A DNA stretch of 64,000 nucleotides from positions 124,001 through 188,000 of the forward strand of contig JAJUBI010000009.1 of NCBI GenBank assembly GCA_022419385.1, written 5' to 3'. The number at the start of each line of letters is the position of its first letter. Position 1 is the first letter of the stretch. Below are positions 34,393 through 46,200 of the stretch, one piece after another. The DNA comes from Paraconiothyrium sp. Pb-2020 (Eukaryota; Ascomycota; Dothideomycetes; Pleosporales; Didymosphaeriaceae). The translations under genes and the position numbers were made by a program. The notes under the pieces were generated by a model that was not told where the DNA came from, made no database searches, and saw only the letters and a list, made by a program, of their open reading frames with translations.

Positions 34393-36007
34393 CGGGTTTC
34401 TAGTGTTTTTTAACTACTCAGCAGTATGTGCGTGTTCCCTCGCAGACTTTCTCTGGAGAGCCTTTCCACCTTTCCAAGCATGTACGTCCATGTTTTGCCT
34501 CAGATCGAGGGAAGTCACCGGATCTTCGGTGCGCTTAGCGCGACGCAAACCTTGTAGGTGCCGATCTATCAGAGCTGTCGCCTTTTCTTGAATAAGTGTG
34601 TTCTCGATACAATGCCGCAGCCTCAATTATCTTCGTCAGTACTGTGTCAATCTCCAGCCATCTGACAGCAACCCGTGTCAACCCCCTGTTTCCGCCTCCA
34701 TACCCTGGATCGTAGCACCCCACCACGTGCCCACTTCGGATCGCGAGTTGAAATTGTACGACTCCAAACAATCTGTAGTCGCTGCAAATCATGAAATCAT
34801 CTAGGAGGCAAACAAATCAGAGCCAATACTTCCAAGGGGGCATCTGGAAGTCTCAGCCTTACGCATGGAAATTGCACCAAGAATACCTAGGTAGGCTGCT
34901 ACCCCACACATCCTTCGCCTTCTCTCTGTTTTATTCAAAAAGACCCGTAGCATTTTTCTGTCATAGCTAAAGCATTTGTAGCGACACGAACGAGGAAATA
35001 CCAGTGGAGGCAACATGAATTCGATGAATGTGTGTAGATTGGGTGCATGTGGAGAAATCCTGCTGACTGAAATCAGAAAGTTGGGCTACCGGAGCGTCCC
35101 CTACATGCCCTGCAAGTACACAATGTAATATGAGAAGTGTATTCTGATTCGGCCAAGAACGACAGAGCAAGGTCGAAAGTGTAGTTACAATTTGATCGTG
35201 CCACGACCCAGAATGTCTCTGGGAAGTATATGTGCGTCTGTACTTTCAATCCAACGACGCTATCCCAACTCTTTCGTAGATCTGGATGAAGTAAGACAAA
35301 AAACTGGTTGGTAGCTCTGTTAGGTCAATCGTTCGGAAATACCTTCGCTTCTGCGCACTCTAAATGGACGAAAGGCGGCCTATCACTGTTTCCAGATCTT
35401 CGCCAAGAGGGCAAGAACTTTACCGACCCACATAAATCTACCCAGCTGAGGAGATGCATCGGCAAAAGTTATATTTTCTCTGACGAATTCCTGGAGTTGC
35501 ACGAAGTTCACCGTTACTGGTTCGCCTTGATTGGTTCATTGATGCATATCGGCCCACCCTCACTAAACCAAATACGGTCTGCGGAAGCGATGAACCAATG
35601 TCAGTCAAGGATTGGTACACTAGCGTGCACCAGTGATCAGATCTACTGCTCGTGGCTCCTGCGACGCAGTACCTTGTAGACAGAATTAAGTTGGCACGAA
35701 TCAAGGCGGGAACTCGTGCACTGACCGGAAATTATTACTCGTCAAAAAACCACACAGTGAAGTGGCCTATCATTGTCTCCAGACAGAGGTGCGCGGAAAC
35801 GGCATCTGGCACTTTTAGAGGTGTGACAAATATCAATATACCGGACTTGCCGTACCTTACCGACCCTCTAGCACCTAGTTCAGGTGTGAGCGAACTACGT
35901 TCGGCCGATTGGAGGCTATAAATCTACGGTATCCTGTCTTCTTTCCATCTCAACCATTCGTCCCAAATTCATACCTATCTTTTCTATTTAACATAATCAG
36001 AGCATTG

Positions 36008-36855
36008 ATGGCTCTCAAGATCGCCGTTCTAGTCAACACACCCCCTTCGAATAAAGCTCTCTGGGCCGATGTGAAGCAATCCTACCTCTTAGCCCTGCAA
36101 GCAGTCGCGCCCACCGCCAACGTTCAATTCTACGATCCAGTCGTTGAGCGGAAGTTTCCCGACCCACCGCACTATGATCTCATCGTGCTCAGCGGCGGTA
36201 AAGCGGACGCTTCTTCGTCGGAGCAGTGGGTCTTGGGAGTGTTGGACTTCGTCCGCGATACCGTTCGCGACTCACCCAAGACAAAGATCCTCGGGATTTG
36301 CTGGGGGCACCAAGCTGTTGCAAGGGCACTGGGAGGTGTGGTGAGGGCCGTTCCGGATGGTCCAATCGTTCGTATAGTTTCTCACGTGTGGTTCGTCGCA
36401 AGGCTGATGTTGTCTAGGCCGCTATACAAGACATTGTGCTCACCGAGGCAGGGAAAACGTTCTTCCCTTTTGCTGCCGAAGCAGGCTCATTTGTAAGTGC
36501 TCTGAATTTTGCTGCATTGATTAACACCGTCGCTTATCTTGATCTGGATTCGAGGCTAACTGGCCGCCAGCGGGCACCGGAGTTTCATATCCGAGAAGTT
36601 CATAAACCAGCCGAAGGCTTTGTTCCACTCGCAGAGGACAACGAATGTTTTGTGAACGAAGCAAACACGATCCTAACCTTCCAATCTCACCCTGAGATTA
36701 GTAGCGAATGGTCCAGGAAATTGCTGTTGGAGGAGGGTAGCGTATACAGGGGAAATATGTCGCCAATTACACTGCACGCTGCAGTGCAGAGAGCTGAACA
36801 GGGGACCGATGGGCTTAGGCTATTGGGCCGGGTTGTCAAGTGGATTGACGAATAG
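36008..36855 (+). CDS. Class I glutamine amidotransferase-like protein
   Basis: Exons 36008-36367, 36418-36492 and 36571-36855 give 239 residues. The nucleophile elbow GICWGHQ (Cys at about 99) and the QSHPE motif provide the Cys-His-Glu triad of class I GATases. The stand-alone layout, with RAPEFHIREVHKP between, matches fungal GMP-synthase-like amidotransferase proteins of unknown substrate (yeast YLR126C type). The first intron uses a weak GTTCGT donor; the second has GTAAGT and a GGCTAAC branch. It should act in the cytosol, possibly hydrolysing gamma-glutamyl compounds, but this is inference. Confidence 0.82.
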
Positions 36856-37332
36856 AGTCGATATACTCACAGCCAGGTCAGCGGATGCGATTATGTGCTG
36901 ATGGAAATCAACTTTGGTTCATCATAGCCGGTAGTCTTGTTCACGGGGAGAAGTTGACATGTTCTGTTTTGGGTCACTGAGCACTTTAAATCGCCATGGT
37001 ATGCGGTAGCGCGTCCCAGTCTGTCGTATGTGCCCCGCATTGTCATGTTTGCGAGGGTGCCGCGGGCCTGCCAGTGTGTGTGTGATGGCCAAGTCTGCTA
37101 TAAGCTAAGCCGGCATTGCCTATCTTCGATGACACTGTGAGACCTGAACAACGGGACGCGAATCAGACCTGCTGTCACTTCTCAGAACAAGTTGGTACGA
37201 CTTTAATTCGTGGCATTCCGGCCCGCACCCATTTGGAAATTGTGATGATGATCACCCCGCATCTTCTGAATTTTGGAATTCAGCATTGAGGACTACTGTA
37301 GCCAGTGGAGCGCCATCCCGGCGTTTAGAAGT
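36856..37332. other. Intergenic between convergent genes
   Basis: About 480 bases of 3' flank for the amidotransferase and the transcription factor. Nothing else was recognised. Confidence 0.5.
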
Positions 37333-39108
37333 TCATGTTTCGATAGGAACACATCTTGTAAAAGTCAGGCCAGATTTCCTACATCTTCCATGGAACATCA
37401 ACTTGTCAATCACTTGACTGTTGAATGTGCAGATTTTGGGGGCACCTCCCCCGTCGTCTACAGGCTGTGTCACCCCTAAAACATCGAGCCCTGCCAATTT
37501 GATTCGATTGATGGTCTTGATGACCCCTAGTGTTTGGTATATCGGAAAGGTACCCTCCTCCGTTGGTTGCAGGTCGGCCAGTCTTTCAACCCAATCTTGG
37601 ATTCGGCTAGCGAGTGATTGACTTTGGCACCGCATGAGTGCCGCGAGTAGCAACCCCTGGAATCCAATGGTGTGATGGTTCCTGACGATAGAGGTACGGA
37701 GATCCGTGCTCTCCGCTATGCAAAGAAGCATGCTGATCCACCCTTCTTCCGCATGTTCTTGTGTAGTAGATTGAGAGTTTCTATCCTGCAGAGATCGCAG
37801 CACGTCCGGACACTGCATGACTCTCGAGAGCGTATAATATGCAAAATTTAGCGCTGCGTCATGCGAGTGAAAGTGAATTGGTGAGTTGAGGGCCTCGAGA
37901 TTCCCACAATAGCTCTGTTGGTGACCTTGAAGGACCGGGAGATCCGACGGTGGAAGATGGGGAAGCCATGCATCCAACCTTCTCTTCTGTTCGTCAAGCA
38001 AACGAAGGCATATTTCTAAGTCGTCATCCTGTTCGAAGGCGTTGTTGTCCTCTGATGTGGTGAGGCCAATGTTGCATCCCAAGTGCCACAGAGCTCTGTT
38101 GAAGTTCAGCCGATAAGATTCACAAAGGATGCTCAAAACGGTGACACGGCGGCTTCGAAGTGAATCACTGCTCGCCTCTAGTAGCCGTAGCATGGTGATT
38201 GGTGGTAACCGTTGGAGTACGTGCAATGGGCAAAAGTGCACACGTCCCCACCAGACTGCTAACCGTACCTGAGTCCACGCCATGATTAGATCCTTGCATA
38301 TTGGCTTGCGTATAAGATTCGGGTGGCTTTGGAGCAGCTGCAACATCCCATTCTCATGGCATTGGAAGCCGAGGAAATTGCCGATCGATGACTCAATGTA
38401 GGTGAAAATGGTCAGCACAGCGACAATGACTACTGAATCCTTCGGGAGCGATTTAAGATTCAATTTTACTAGCTCTTTGATGGCCGATGAGTAGTACCAA
38501 TGACCATTGTCCTGGTGGAGAAGGTTAGGGCTGAAGCTACCCATATGCGAGGGAAAAGAACTTCTGCGTTCCACGAGCTGGCGACTGAGATGACATGAAG
38601 ATAGGGCTAGGATAGAGTTCTTCAGCATCGGATGATCGCCAGCGAGCTCGGAGACAGAAATAAAGATCGGATGGAGGGATGATAGGCAGTAGGACTCCCA
38701 ATGAGTAGCATAGCATAGATCTCGTTCGGTACGCTGTAAAGATCCAGTCAGATCAAAAAACCCTGGTAGGTGTGGTGCAATCTGGTCCTTGTTCGAATGA
38801 TCGGTCATACATAAGCTGGAGCCGCCCCCGCCGCCCGATTCTCGTGCCGTCGTTCGGGAACTTTCAGGTTTCACTACCACATTGCGAAAACTGAACGCTG
38901 GAGGAACCCTCATACAAGGCTTTCTTAGCCTAACGCATGTTCCGCAAGCGGGCTTTTTCTGGTCGCACTTCGTTCCGTCAGTCTCGCGCGACGATGCTAA
39001 GCCTCATTGCATGCTGACCTTGGTCTTCCGCTCACGACAGATTTGGCAACCATCGCGTGATCGCACGATGTCCGTCTTCTTTGGTCTTGCTGGGGCAGGT
39101 TTGTACAT
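37333..39108 (-). CDS. Zn2Cys6 fungal transcription factor
   Basis: Exons 39108-39019 and 38967-37333 give 574 residues. The intron (51 nt, GTCAGC..GAAG, branch GACTGAC) lies inside the zinc cluster. Joined, it reads GCQICRERKTKCDQKKPACG, then TCVRLRKPCM, the exact C-x2-C-x6-C..C-x2-C-x6-C pattern. The unspliced frame would miss half the cluster. The rest is the helical fungal-specific regulatory domain of the Fungal_trans_2 type (CYATHWESYCLSSL, ALSSCHLSRQL, and a Glu-rich C-terminal half). It should bind DNA in the nucleus; target genes are unknown. It is not beside a biosynthetic cluster. Confidence 0.88.
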
Positions 39109-39756
39109 CTCGGTCCCTGGCGGAGTGATGACGCTCAGTTCAATGGGAGCCTGGCGACTCGCCAGCAGTCGAGGACGGATCACGTGTTCCCACTAGCGAG
39201 TCTAGCCGCGTTGAGACAAATCACATGTCGTTACATATTGTTGTGTATCATGTTGCTACATTCAAGTGCTGACTATAGCGTGAGTCTCCTGTTCATCTTT
39301 ATAGTGGCGCTCGTAGCATTTGATTACATTCTAAGCGCTTCACGTCAAACTTGACTACCACGATTCTTCGGGTACTGTGCAGTCTCGATCTTCAACGTTC
39401 TCTACGGCATTTTCAAACTTATGCTACAGCACACAATTTGCTACTGTATTCACCACATAGTCTATCGTGAATCTACCGTTCCTTTGTGCTATCATGATAG
39501 CAACCTTGAAGACTTTGCTCACCCGTCGTTCTGCTACCCCTACAACAGTCATGTCAATAACCACATCAAGCCTCTCCTGATGCGTTATTCACATCCTCGC
39601 AAGCCATCCACTTGATGCTCTTTCCCATCTCTAATCCTATGACAACCCCTACATCTACGTCAAACCCAGCCTCGAACCCAGACCCAAGATCGCACATATA
39701 GCAAACTTAGAGAAAGTTAATCAACTAACACCAAAGTAACCAACAAACTGTCCAGG
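39109..39756. other. Divergent intergenic region
   Basis: Between the transcription factor and a small Cys-rich gene. The sequence just upstream of 39757 is A/C-rich, as in fungal 5' leaders. No other feature was seen. Confidence 0.5.
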
Positions 39757-40011
39757 ATGTGTTACCGAAATTTCATCCGCTTTTCGTGCGACCACTACCA
39801 CATACACACCGTAATTCCCTTTACCCTCTGCGAGAACGCGTGCGGCCCACCGATACAGATGCAGTGTGAGAACATAGACGACCGTGTCGTATACGTTAGC
39901 CCATATCACTGCGGTAACTGCATGACTGGGAGTATGTGGGATGTGTATGGGAAGTATACTGGAGGAAGGAATGGGGGTGGGGATAAGAAGAAGCCCAGGC
40001 GTGTAGGCTGA
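39757..40011 (+). CDS. Small Cys/His-rich protein, hypothetical
   Basis: Single exon of 84 residues from MCYRNFIRFSCDHYHIHTVI. Seven Cys and several His in pairs (C2, C11, H13, C25, C29, C36, then HCGNC) suggest one or two metal sites. The end is Gly/Lys-rich and basic. There is no signal peptide, so it is probably intracellular. It shares the MC..C-x-H opening with the small gene at 25329-25611 and likely belongs to the same loose family, whose function is unknown. Confidence 0.6.
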   Translation: MCYRNFIRFSCDHYHIHTVIPFTLCENACGPPIQMQCENIDDRVVYVSPYHCGNCMTGSMWDVYGKYTGGRNGGGDKKKPRRVG

Positions 40012-40688
40012 TGACAGGAGCTGTTTGTTTGACGCAGCACAACATTCAGAACAGCAGTGGTTTGCAGGGGGGAATTTTCGTTTCCAAGGGATACGCCCAG
40101 ATGCCCCATTCAGTGTTCAAACGTAATAATGAAGCCCGACAGGCAGCAAATCAACTATGGGTTGTAATAGATTTGGTTTTGTCTAAGGTGACACAAGTGG
40201 GGTATAATATGAAAGGCACAACATGAAGTCGGTGATAGAGATACTAGTCGATGAGACCGAAACCGTGACGTGTCCGATGATGACTTCCTAAAGATGATTC
40301 TACCAAGTGCTGCTGACCATGTGGAATTCGATACTTATGAGCCCCCATTCATTATCCTTGCGTGGTTGCGTGGAAGTTCGTGATGAGGTAGGAACGTTAT
40401 GCTGGTTGTGACGCGACAAGAATGCAGTTCCTTCACAAATCCCAATGCGTATGAACGCAGCTGGAATAAACTAGTAATTCCCTAGGATTAGGACATCTTG
40501 CTCAATCCTTCAATGTCCTAGGCCCTGGAGGAGAATGTTGAGGGTTGTTGGTGAGGTAGCTTCCAGGAGCTGAAAAGCTGAAGACGGGGCATCGACCCGC
40601 ATGGCTCAGTGCTTATTTAAGTCGAACAGTATGACTTTTTGTCTGGCCCAGTACATGTAGTAGAAGTGATCGCAAGCTACGCAATGAC
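40012..40688. other. Intergenic between convergent genes
   Basis: About 680 bases with the 3' flanks of the small Cys-rich gene and of the Clr2-like gene. No gene was recognised. Confidence 0.5.
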
Positions 40689-42791
40689 TCAGTAGATGTT
40701 ATTGTCACCGAAGGGCATTGTCGTGTCCTCGCCGAAGTTCATGAAGTCGTCGATGGCGAAGTTGGACTCGCCAGTTCCAGCACCCATGCCGAGTTCAATG
40801 CCTTGCATTGCAGACTGTGGTTTATCGTGATCGCCTGGCGGATCTAGCCCATCAACAAGTCTAAGTTGCTCCGGAATGGCACCGGCAAAGGCCGCGAGGC
40901 GGTCCGGTTGTATGGTACCAGGCTCTTTGCTCTGGCCGGTGGCGTCACCGCGCGCGTTCATCCAGCTGCCATTACCACCCTCCTTTTTGTGAATGGAGTC
41001 AAAGAAGAATTGTTGGAAGAGCACGCTGATCTCATACCAGCGACCCTTGACGTCCTCGAGGGATACACGTTGGTTCGGCGAAATGAGCTTCCAGTAGCAG
41101 AGCTCGCCGGCAGAGGGTAGCAACGTTTGATTCCGCCAATTCATGTCTTCTCGCATGCGGACGGGTACGTGATTGTTCGGCGGTAGAGTCGGCGGCGCTT
41201 TGGGGTTGGGCGCAGGAACCGTCGCATATGAGTATACGTCTCCCCGCAACTCCACCCTGGAATTGATTTGGAGTGGATTGGTGCCGACAGGAGCGACTCT
41301 CTCGATGATTTCGGTGATAACCAGAACATCGGATCCCAGACCTAGACGCAAGCGTACGGGCTCGCCTCGCCAAATCTTCTCGGCACCATAGAATATTCCG
41401 TTCCAGTGGCGCTCCTCATTTCCGTTGTTGGGAATTGTCTTTAATTTCTCGAATGGTGTATAGGTCATGTCTATCGCTTTGGCCGCGAGTATGGAAGCAT
41501 CCACCTCGGGGTGGCCTTCCCACTGACCTGAAGCTAAGGCTTTCCAATTGGCAGTGTGGTAGGTAATGTGGGGGTTCTGCCGCAGCACTTCGAATGTGCA
41601 AGACGGCACTGACCAGGCCAACCAAGGCTTCACGTCCGCTCCGGCTTCGACGACCTCTTGAGCCGGAGCATGACCGGGGTATGAGAGTGGCTGTATGCTG
41701 TACATGCCGTTGGTGGCGCCATTTGCGGATGACCAGCGCCGCACCACAAGCCCTAAGCCAAAGGCACCGCCTGGTCTCCTGAACCATACGACTTCCCCAG
41801 GGCGGGCGATGAACTTGCCATATTGGCTGTCGACCTGCTGGTCGAGTGTGCGCGGTTGCGGAAGGGGCGTAGGCTCGAGCCGAGGTGGCACTTTAATTTG
41901 CGCGGCGTGTTGTTGGCTAGTAGTGGGTGTAGCAGGCTTCGACACGGGACTTTGTGCGACAGGCGTGCCTACACTTGGACGTCGGATAGGTATGGGCGCC
42001 GGATTCCGAGTCACTGGTACAGGTCCATTAGGAGCGCTCATTGTTCTTGGGCCAGTAGTTGTATTTGATGCGATGTCCGTAGGTCGTGCTGGTTGGGTGG
42101 ATTTCTCGACCTCAATCTGGTTAGGGGAGCATATACGGCAGGTGCAATTGTTGTAGTCGCTCGCCTCGTCGGTGAGAAGCCACAGCAGATGCGGGAAGAA
42201 CTCGACAGGGCTTCGGAAGCGTTTTCGGGGTCTATATATGCAATCAGTACGCATGTATCAAAGTGCTAGGCCGAAACTGATAGGATAAAGGTGGTAGGCC
42301 ATAGATCCTAAGTAGATGGCACAAATCTCGGGTCACATGGCGAACATTCTTGTACAGAAAGCACGAGACGTAGGCGCTGTACTGAGGGTAACTTACCCTT
42401 TGGGATAGCCATAGAGATAGGCGTCCTGTCTATCATGACCGCCACCGGAGTGATTTTTCGACTCGCCATTCGTCTTAGACTTGATGTGCTCGTACAACCT
42501 GTAGCCTTCGGGGAAGTCCCACAGAATGCTTTGTTGCCATTTGTCTTCGTCTTCCTTGCGCCCAATCTCGCGCAGCAGCATGCCGCCCAGTTTCTTGCGC
42601 CAATCAACGTGCTTCGCATCGTCCTTCTCAATCAAGCGGTAGTAGTCGCTCTGGCCCTGTTCGTTGGGTGTGCGGTCAAGCTGCGACTCGGTCGGGCCAT
42701 TGCGAACTGGCGTGCCCTTGTTGTTGACGACAGTGCGGCCATCCGACCTCTGGGGAAAGATTGGCCAAAACAGCGTGAGAGGCTGGCTCAT
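40689..42791 (-). CDS. Clr2-like transcription-silencing protein
   Basis: Exons 42791-42397 and 42231-40689 give 645 residues. The N-terminal part (MSQPLTLFWPIFPQRSDGR, WRKKLGGMLLREIGR) and the join YGYPKGPRKRFRSPVEFFPHL fit the Clr2 N-terminal domain. The second half (RPGEVVWFRRPGGAFGLGLV, then GIFYGAEKIWRGEPVRLR) is the Clr2 BAH-like region. In fission yeast Clr2 belongs to SHREC, which couples histone deacetylation and remodelling in heterochromatin. The frame stays open to an ATG at 42962, which would add 57 residues, but the shorter start matches the usual opening better. The next gene, head to head, is a SNF2 remodeller. Confidence 0.85.
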
Positions 42792-43233
42792 GGCGACAAC
42801 GGGCGCGCGGCGGCTCGTCCAGCCTATGCGCAACAGCGGTGGTGGTGGAGCAAGCTGAGGGTGGCTCGTGAGCGCAATTGAAGGTTGCGGTCGCGAAAGT
42901 TCGGCGTTAAGCCGCTGTTCTCCGCTAGCGCGAATATTCTGAGGACGCGCCTTGCTCTTCATCGCGCGAGCATTGTCACTTCCGCTTGTGAGTGATGATA
43001 GTCAAATCTAGACAGTGAGTGTGCCCCCAATTCGATATTTCCCACACTGACACTAATTTCAAATAGTGTAAATCCTGTTGTCCCATTCACATTCACTCTC
43101 ATAGTCGCGCAATGCTTGCTTGCGCTGATGGCTGTCTGTTTGTCTTCGTCGACCCGGTGACGCCCACCACTTCGCCTTCACTCGAATTCTTTTACCTCGA
43201 TAGCAGATAAATGAGAGCCCGCGCACCGCAAGC
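42792..43233. promoter_or_regulatory. Bidirectional promoter, Clr2-like / SNF2-PHD
   Basis: About 440 bases separate the two start codons (272 if the longer Clr2 start at 42962 is used). No TATA box is evident, which fits constitutive chromatin genes. Confidence 0.5.
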
Positions 43234-46200
43234 ATGCCTCCGCAGACGCCGCCAACGCGGGGAGGCGCATATGAGAGTCTTTTGGCTCAGTTCGGAGCGC
43301 AGCAATCTGCAACATCAGCGACCAAAGCCAGGACAGTAGCGAGAAGGGAGACTTTTTTGGGTTCACCACAAACAGACTCGGTTGCCGGGGTACCGCAGCC
43401 ACTGATACAACAAATTCAACCAATTTCTCAGCGACCCAAAATCGTTCACGCGCTTTCGAATCCCTCGAATACCACCACCGTTACTTTGTCTAGCTCCTCG
43501 ACTTCGACAGAAGACACCAGCGAGAGCGAGGGCTCTAGCGAGGACTCTAGCAAGTCCTACAGTCTCGAAGAGCAGCGTGTAACTCCCATTCCCAAGTCAT
43601 CCGTACGCAGAGCTCGTAGGTCATATGCGCAACTGGAAGGCCTGAAGATGGAGAACCGTCGGAAAGACCGCGATGAGGCTCCACGAAGGAGTACACGGAT
43701 TAGGAAGAGTGACATCCTCGCGTCGGACACCGTCTATTATCCTCCGACCCCACCTTCAAAGCGCAAGTCGAGTGCTCTGTCACCGCGCAAGCTCGACACT
43801 GCCAGGGCACGTCTACGGGATGACATTGCGCGAAAGACCCAAGCAAAAGCCAATGGCTTCATCGTTGCCAACAAAGAGCTCTTCCTGCCGCTTCTCCCGC
43901 AGCACAACTATGTTTCCAGACTCATTGCGAACGAGCAATCAGCATCTGTGGTGGAATACAAGCGCCTCCCTACGCAGCCCAAGGGTGTCAAGGCGACCAT
44001 GAAGCCCTACCAGCTTGACGGCCTATCATTTCTTGTATATCTCCACAACAACGGTTTCTCTGGCATTCTCTCTGACGAGATGGGCTTGGGCAAGACCTTG
44101 CAGACTCTGTCGTTGTTCCAGTACCTAGAAGAACAGGACCGTGGATTAAATGTTGTCTCGGAAGAGTCGCGCCCATACCTTGTTATTTGTCCGCTGAGCG
44201 TTTTGAATTCTTGGGTCAACGAGGCTCAGAAGGTGAGCCGCTTGAAATTGTATCTACTGCGTATAATCCTAATGATCGTGTAGTGGGTGCCCGAGCTCAA
44301 AATCTTACGCTATCACGGAACACCGAGTGAGCGGGACCGTCTCAAGAGAGTTGCTCTGGGTCTCGAGGATCAATATGGCAATGAAACAGCGCAGGCTCGA
44401 GATCGCAAGGCGTCTAAGAAAGCAGGCCTGAAAGTGTCTAAATTACCGACCGAATCGGCGTCGGAATCGTACAAGATCATCGTCACGACTTATGAGACGT
44501 TCAAGGCTGAGCAGAGCTGGTTCAAACATTCATTCCTCTGGCGCTATGTCGTGCTGGACGAGGGCCACATGATCAAGAGCAACGTAACCCAGATCTCAAC
44601 CGCTTTGAAGCGGGTCTCCTCAGAGCACCGACTAATCCTAACAGGTACGCCGGTGCAGAATGACATGGTGGAGTTGTGGAGCTTGCTGGCATGGCTGCTT
44701 CCCGATGTCTTTACGGATAATACGCAGGCCTTGTTCAAAGAATCGTTCGATCTTGCCCGTGGACGCGCCAACCAGAAGACAATGGATGATGCCCGTCGAC
44801 TTCTCGAGCTCATCATGCTCCGTCGGATGAAAGATAGTCCTGGCGTCGATCTGGGCCTCCCGCCGAAAGAAGAGGTACTATTGTATGTGCCACTCACGCC
44901 TATGCAGCGATTTTGGTACACGAGGCTACTCACACGTGTGGATGATTCGATGCTAGATGATCTTTTTGTAGGCGGGAAGAGCAAGGAGTTGGCAGCACTC
45001 CAGGCAGAGAAGCAAGAGAACGAGGAGCGTCGCCGCACGCAAGATTCGCAAGCGCAACCTAATTCAGCCGTTTCTGACGAGAAGGGAAAGTGGGAAGAGA
45101 CAGCGCAAATCATGCGACAGGCTGTACAGACGGAAAAGAACGGCGATGCAGCGACCTCAGCTTGGCGCAAGCTGATGAATCTGATCATGCAACTTCGCAA
45201 GTGTTGCTCGCATCCGTATCTTCTTCCCGGTGCGATGCCAGAGCCCTACTACGCTGGCCAACACATCATCCGTTCATCAGGAAAGTTCATCATGCTCGAG
45301 AAACTTCTCAAACATAGCATTTTCAATCAAGGCAAGAAAGTGTTGATCTTCTCAGGCTTTACAGAGACTCTGGACTGGTGCGAGAGCATGCTAGAGATGA
45401 TCAGCAACTTCGGTCAAGACTTCAAACATCTTCGTTTGGACGGAAGCGTTGGTCGCGCTCGCCGTAATTTAGAGATGCGATTATTCAACGATAGGAAATC
45501 CGTCTACAAGGTCATGCTGCTGTCTACTCGAGCTGGTGGTCTCGGTATCACCTTGACTGCAGCCGAAGACGTGATCTTCTTAGATGAAGATTGGAACCCA
45601 CAAGTACGTTTAAACCTGTCGGCGATCGTACTTTGCTAAATTATATTGAATAGGTCACGCTGCAAGCCGAAGCCCGTGCTCATCGAATTGGTCAACAAAA
45701 GAAAGTAACGATATACAAACTCTGCACACAAGGTACAGTAGAGGAGCAGATGATGGGTCGCATCCGCAAGAAGTTGTACCTTTCGACCAAGATTACGGAG
45801 TCCATGCGAACTATGTTTGGTGAACGTGTTTCAGATACCGGTGGAACCACGCTCGTGGGAGGTGATGCTCCAGACCTGAACACGTCGCAATTGAAGTCCC
45901 TCGTTCGTCGCGGCGCCCAGACTTTGTCGCATCCGGAAATTGATGTGACCGAGATGCTCTCTTGGGACTTGGAAACGATGTTACAGAAATGTCGAGACAA
46001 GCCTGCTGATCCTCATCAGACTTCTGACTCCGACGCTGCTGAGATTGACGAAGAGAAGTGGCTTTCCGTGATAGAGCGGGTTGAGACCGCTGTTCTCGAT
46101 GGCAAACGGTATCAGCGAAAGCTGGAGAAGAAAGGCCCCAGGCACGCTACCGACATCTCAAATATCCGTGAAGATCGTCGCCAACGCAAGGAGATGACTG

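Larger units (their letters stand above)
32986..36007. other. 3 kb gene-poor region
   Basis: No gene was recognised. Several frames of 60-120 codons (for example 35308-35679 plus, 34414-34626 minus) lack family resemblance and splice support. It contains the promoter of the dynamin gene (TATA at 33103), an orphan TATA box on the plus strand at 34384, and a GC-skewed patch at 33650-33730. It may be decayed accessory DNA. Confidence 0.4.

Noticed and set aside
35308..35921. Two neighbouring plus-strand frames (123 and 89 codons) upstream of the amidotransferase
   Set aside because: I could not join them with plausible splice sites, and neither resembles a known family. They may be remnants, but the evidence is too thin.
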